Assembly: GCF_003762925.1 (NCBI RefSeq)
Contig: NZ_RJUK01000002.1
Coordinates: forward strand, 434,001 to 498,000
Direction of reading: 5' to 3'
From: Marinimicrobium koreense
GTDB lineage: Bacteria; Pseudomonadota; Gammaproteobacteria; Pseudomonadales; Cellvibrionaceae
DNA length: 64,000 nucleotides
Shown: piece after piece, positions 62,756 through 64,000 of the stretch
Layout of the letters: every line of letters begins with the position of its first letter
Numbering within the stretch: the stretch's first letter is position 1
Notes under the pieces: model-generated
Seen by the model: the letters and a program-made list of their open reading frames with translations, nothing else
What the model was told of the DNA's origin: nothing
Database searches by the model: none
Position numbers and translations under genes: made by a program

Positions 62756-63169
62756 TTAGGATGAAAGAGATTCCTTGTCTCCTTTCCACTTGAGCGCCAG
62801 CCATACAATCGAAAGAGTAGTTACAATTTCGATTACGCTGAAGAAAATATAATGCATACTATTGTCGCCCAGCATGAGCGTAGCCGATTGCTGAAAAGAC
62901 ATGAAGGCGCCAATCGCGATATTAAGATATCGGTTGATTCGATACGGCAGGTACCTTGCCAGTACTATCATCAACATCGCCATCTCAAGTATAAAAGCGA
63001 AGATCAGAAGGAACTGTTGAGATATGACTATATCTCCCGCTTTTCCTTCGATAAACATTTTTAGAGCGGGCGCGTAATGTAAGGTAAAGATATCGCAAAA
63101 GATATAATTAACTGTCACGAAGATCCACAGTGTGGATAGAACATCTCGAACCTCATATTTCCCTAACAT
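62756..63169 (-). CDS. DUF6326-like four-helix membrane protein
   Basis: A 137-aa protein with four predicted membrane segments (VLSTLWIFVTVNYIFCDIFT; FLLIFAFILEMAMLMIVLA; YLNIAIGAFMSFQQSATLM; YIFFSVIEIVTTLSIVWLAL). Base composition of this gene and its flanks (62.6-63.5 kb) is visibly more AT-rich than the rest of the window, which hints at recent acquisition. Function unknown. Confidence 0.72.
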   Translation of the reverse strand: MLGKYEVRDVLSTLWIFVTVNYIFCDIFTLHYAPALKMFIEGKAGDIVISQQFLLIFAFILEMAMLMIVLARYLPYRINRYLNIAIGAFMSFQQSATLMLGDNSMHYIFFSVIEIVTTLSIVWLALKWKGDKESLSS

Positions 63170-63524
63170 ATACAGTTCCTCTGGACTTTTAATATAGGTG
63201 TCAACGCCCTACACAATGACGGCCGACGCAGAAGACCGTCCGTCAAAGTGATGCAGGTTCAGAATGTGCGCATGCGCGTTCTTCTGACGGGTAGTGCGCG
63301 TAAATTGACCGCGTGTTTTGGTAATGCATTGAATTTATTGTCTTTTTTAAGAGCCTCGGCATGTAAACGAGCGCGTTTGGTTTACAAAGTGTGCCCGATT
63401 TTGGCTCGACTGCCAATATGCTGTATGAGTGGACTCAGAACGGATCCATGCCCGGGGAGTGGACTCGGTTTTGGTTCATCGCCATAATGACCGCTCCCAA
63501 CCCTCAACAATAAGATCGAGTCCC
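63170..63524. other. Intergenic region with no clear gene
   Basis: 355 bases of mixed composition between the DUF6326 gene and the alpha/beta hydrolase. A short frame at 63248-63487 has no ribosome binding site. I see no regulatory motif I can support. Confidence 0.5.
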
Positions 63525-64000
63525 ATGAGAAACGCTAAAGCCCTCATTGTTTTGCTGTCGTGCATCCTGGCAAATTCCGCTTCGGCCGAAACCATCGCAT
63601 CACGGGTGGTCGAGGACGGCGGCACCGGCCCCTACAGCGCCATTATGGCAACGGATGCCTCACTGCCCACCCACACCCTGTTCCGGCCCGACAACATCGC
63701 CGCGCTGAGCGATGAGAAACTCCCGGTTGTGGTCTGGGGCAATGGCGCCTGCTTCGACTCCCCCTGGGAGCATGTGAACTTCCTGAACGAAATCGCCTCC
63801 CACGGCTTCATGGTCGTCGCCATCGGCACCATGCCCACAGAAGACGGTGAGCAGAAGACAGAGCGCTCCAGCTCCTCCAAACTGACCGATGCCATCGACT
63901 GGGCCATCGCACAGAATGAGAGTGAGAACAGCCCCTACCACAAGGCGCTGGACACGACCGAGATCGGCGTCGCGGGCATGTCCTGCGGCGGACTGCAGGC
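63525..64000 (+). CDS. Exported alpha/beta hydrolase, N-terminal part
   Basis: The frame is open from ATG 63525 to the window end (158 codons), so the C-terminus is missing. It has a signal peptide (LIVLLSCILANSASA) and a chlorophyllase/dienelactone-hydrolase-like fold start: LPVVVWGNGACFDSPWEHVN (oxyanion region), the HGFMVVAIGT strand and the nucleophile elbow GMSCGG (GxSxG) at about 151-156. Related enzymes are esterases or polyester hydrolases. The catalytic Asp and His would lie beyond base 64000. Confidence 0.85.
   Translation, partial: MRNAKALIVLLSCILANSASAETIASRVVEDGGTGPYSAIMATDASLPTHTLFRPDNIAALSDEKLPVVVWGNGACFDSPWEHVNFLNEIASHGFMVVAIGTMPTEDGEQKTERSSSSKLTDAIDWAIAQNESENSPYHKALDTTEIGVAGMSCGGLQ

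Overview
The window looks like chromosomal DNA of a GC-rich (about 60%), plant- or algal-polysaccharide-degrading marine gammaproteobacterium, probably in or near the Cellvibrionales (Marinimicrobium/Saccharophagus-like). The reasons are the gene families, the many lipoprotein carbohydrate enzymes, a Xanthomonas/Caulobacter-type TonB receptor, poly-serine linkers, and the E. coli-like yrfG-hslR-hslO/nudE neighbourhood. The taxonomic call is inference. I saw no rRNA, tRNA, CRISPR array, transposase or phage gene.

Region 1 (about 0.3-31 kb) is a uronate-polysaccharide utilisation locus. It holds altronate dehydratase (uxaA), a DUF4861-GH105 fusion lipoprotein, kduI, a kduD-type SDR, a TonB receptor, a beta-helix lyase-like protein, a GH105, a PL5/PL38-like alginate-lyase-family lipoprotein, a GH2, a GntR/FCD regulator, mannonate dehydratase (uxuA) and a lyase-like lipoprotein with two tandem C-terminal domains. 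TTGGT/ACCAA operators of the ExuR/UxuR type recur upstream of these units, so the GntR protein at 24.6 kb is the likely local regulator. Inside the locus is a tight five-gene operon (14.2 to 7.4 kb, minus strand): DUF1080 lipoprotein, PVC-type heme dehydrogenase, Gfo/Idh oxidoreductase, an Nramp-fold transporter without the metal-binding residues, and a second Gfo/Idh. This set is what a 3-keto-glycoside pathway would need. The transporter is the most unusual protein in the window.

Region 2 (29.5-40.7 kb) holds an SLC13 transporter, a DUF2141-MipA fusion, a zinc module (ZnuD-like TonB receptor behind a Zur-box-like palindrome, plus an AztD-like His-rich lipoprotein between direct repeats), and a nitrate module (NarK/NasA transporter behind a sigma-54 promoter, then a PP2C-Ser/Thr kinase fusion). 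REP-like palindromes and a 27-bp inverted repeat lie between these genes.

Region 3 (40.7-49.9 kb) is a mannan-oligosaccharide unit: cellobiose/mannobiose 2-epimerase, GH130 phosphorylase, SSS symporter, GPH-family symporter, LacI regulator and an AGE-family mannose isomerase. LacI-type TGTAA-CG-TTACA operators sit upstream of several of these genes, and two more sit upstream of uxaA. Both uxaA and the mannose isomerase have an operator-controlled promoter candidate, a leader of about 170 nt and an intrinsic terminator-like hairpin before the start codon. This pattern suggests LacI-controlled small RNAs or attenuators.

Region 4 (49.9-64 kb) is mostly housekeeping or stress genes: hslO-hslR-yrfG, nudE, a small unknown protein, two YbjQ-family proteins with an M48 peptidase, psiE, a MacAB-like ABC export system, katG, a beta-lactamase-family serine hydrolase, rof, a DUF6326 membrane protein and the start of an alpha/beta hydrolase. 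The first 64 bases carry the start of pntA on the minus strand.
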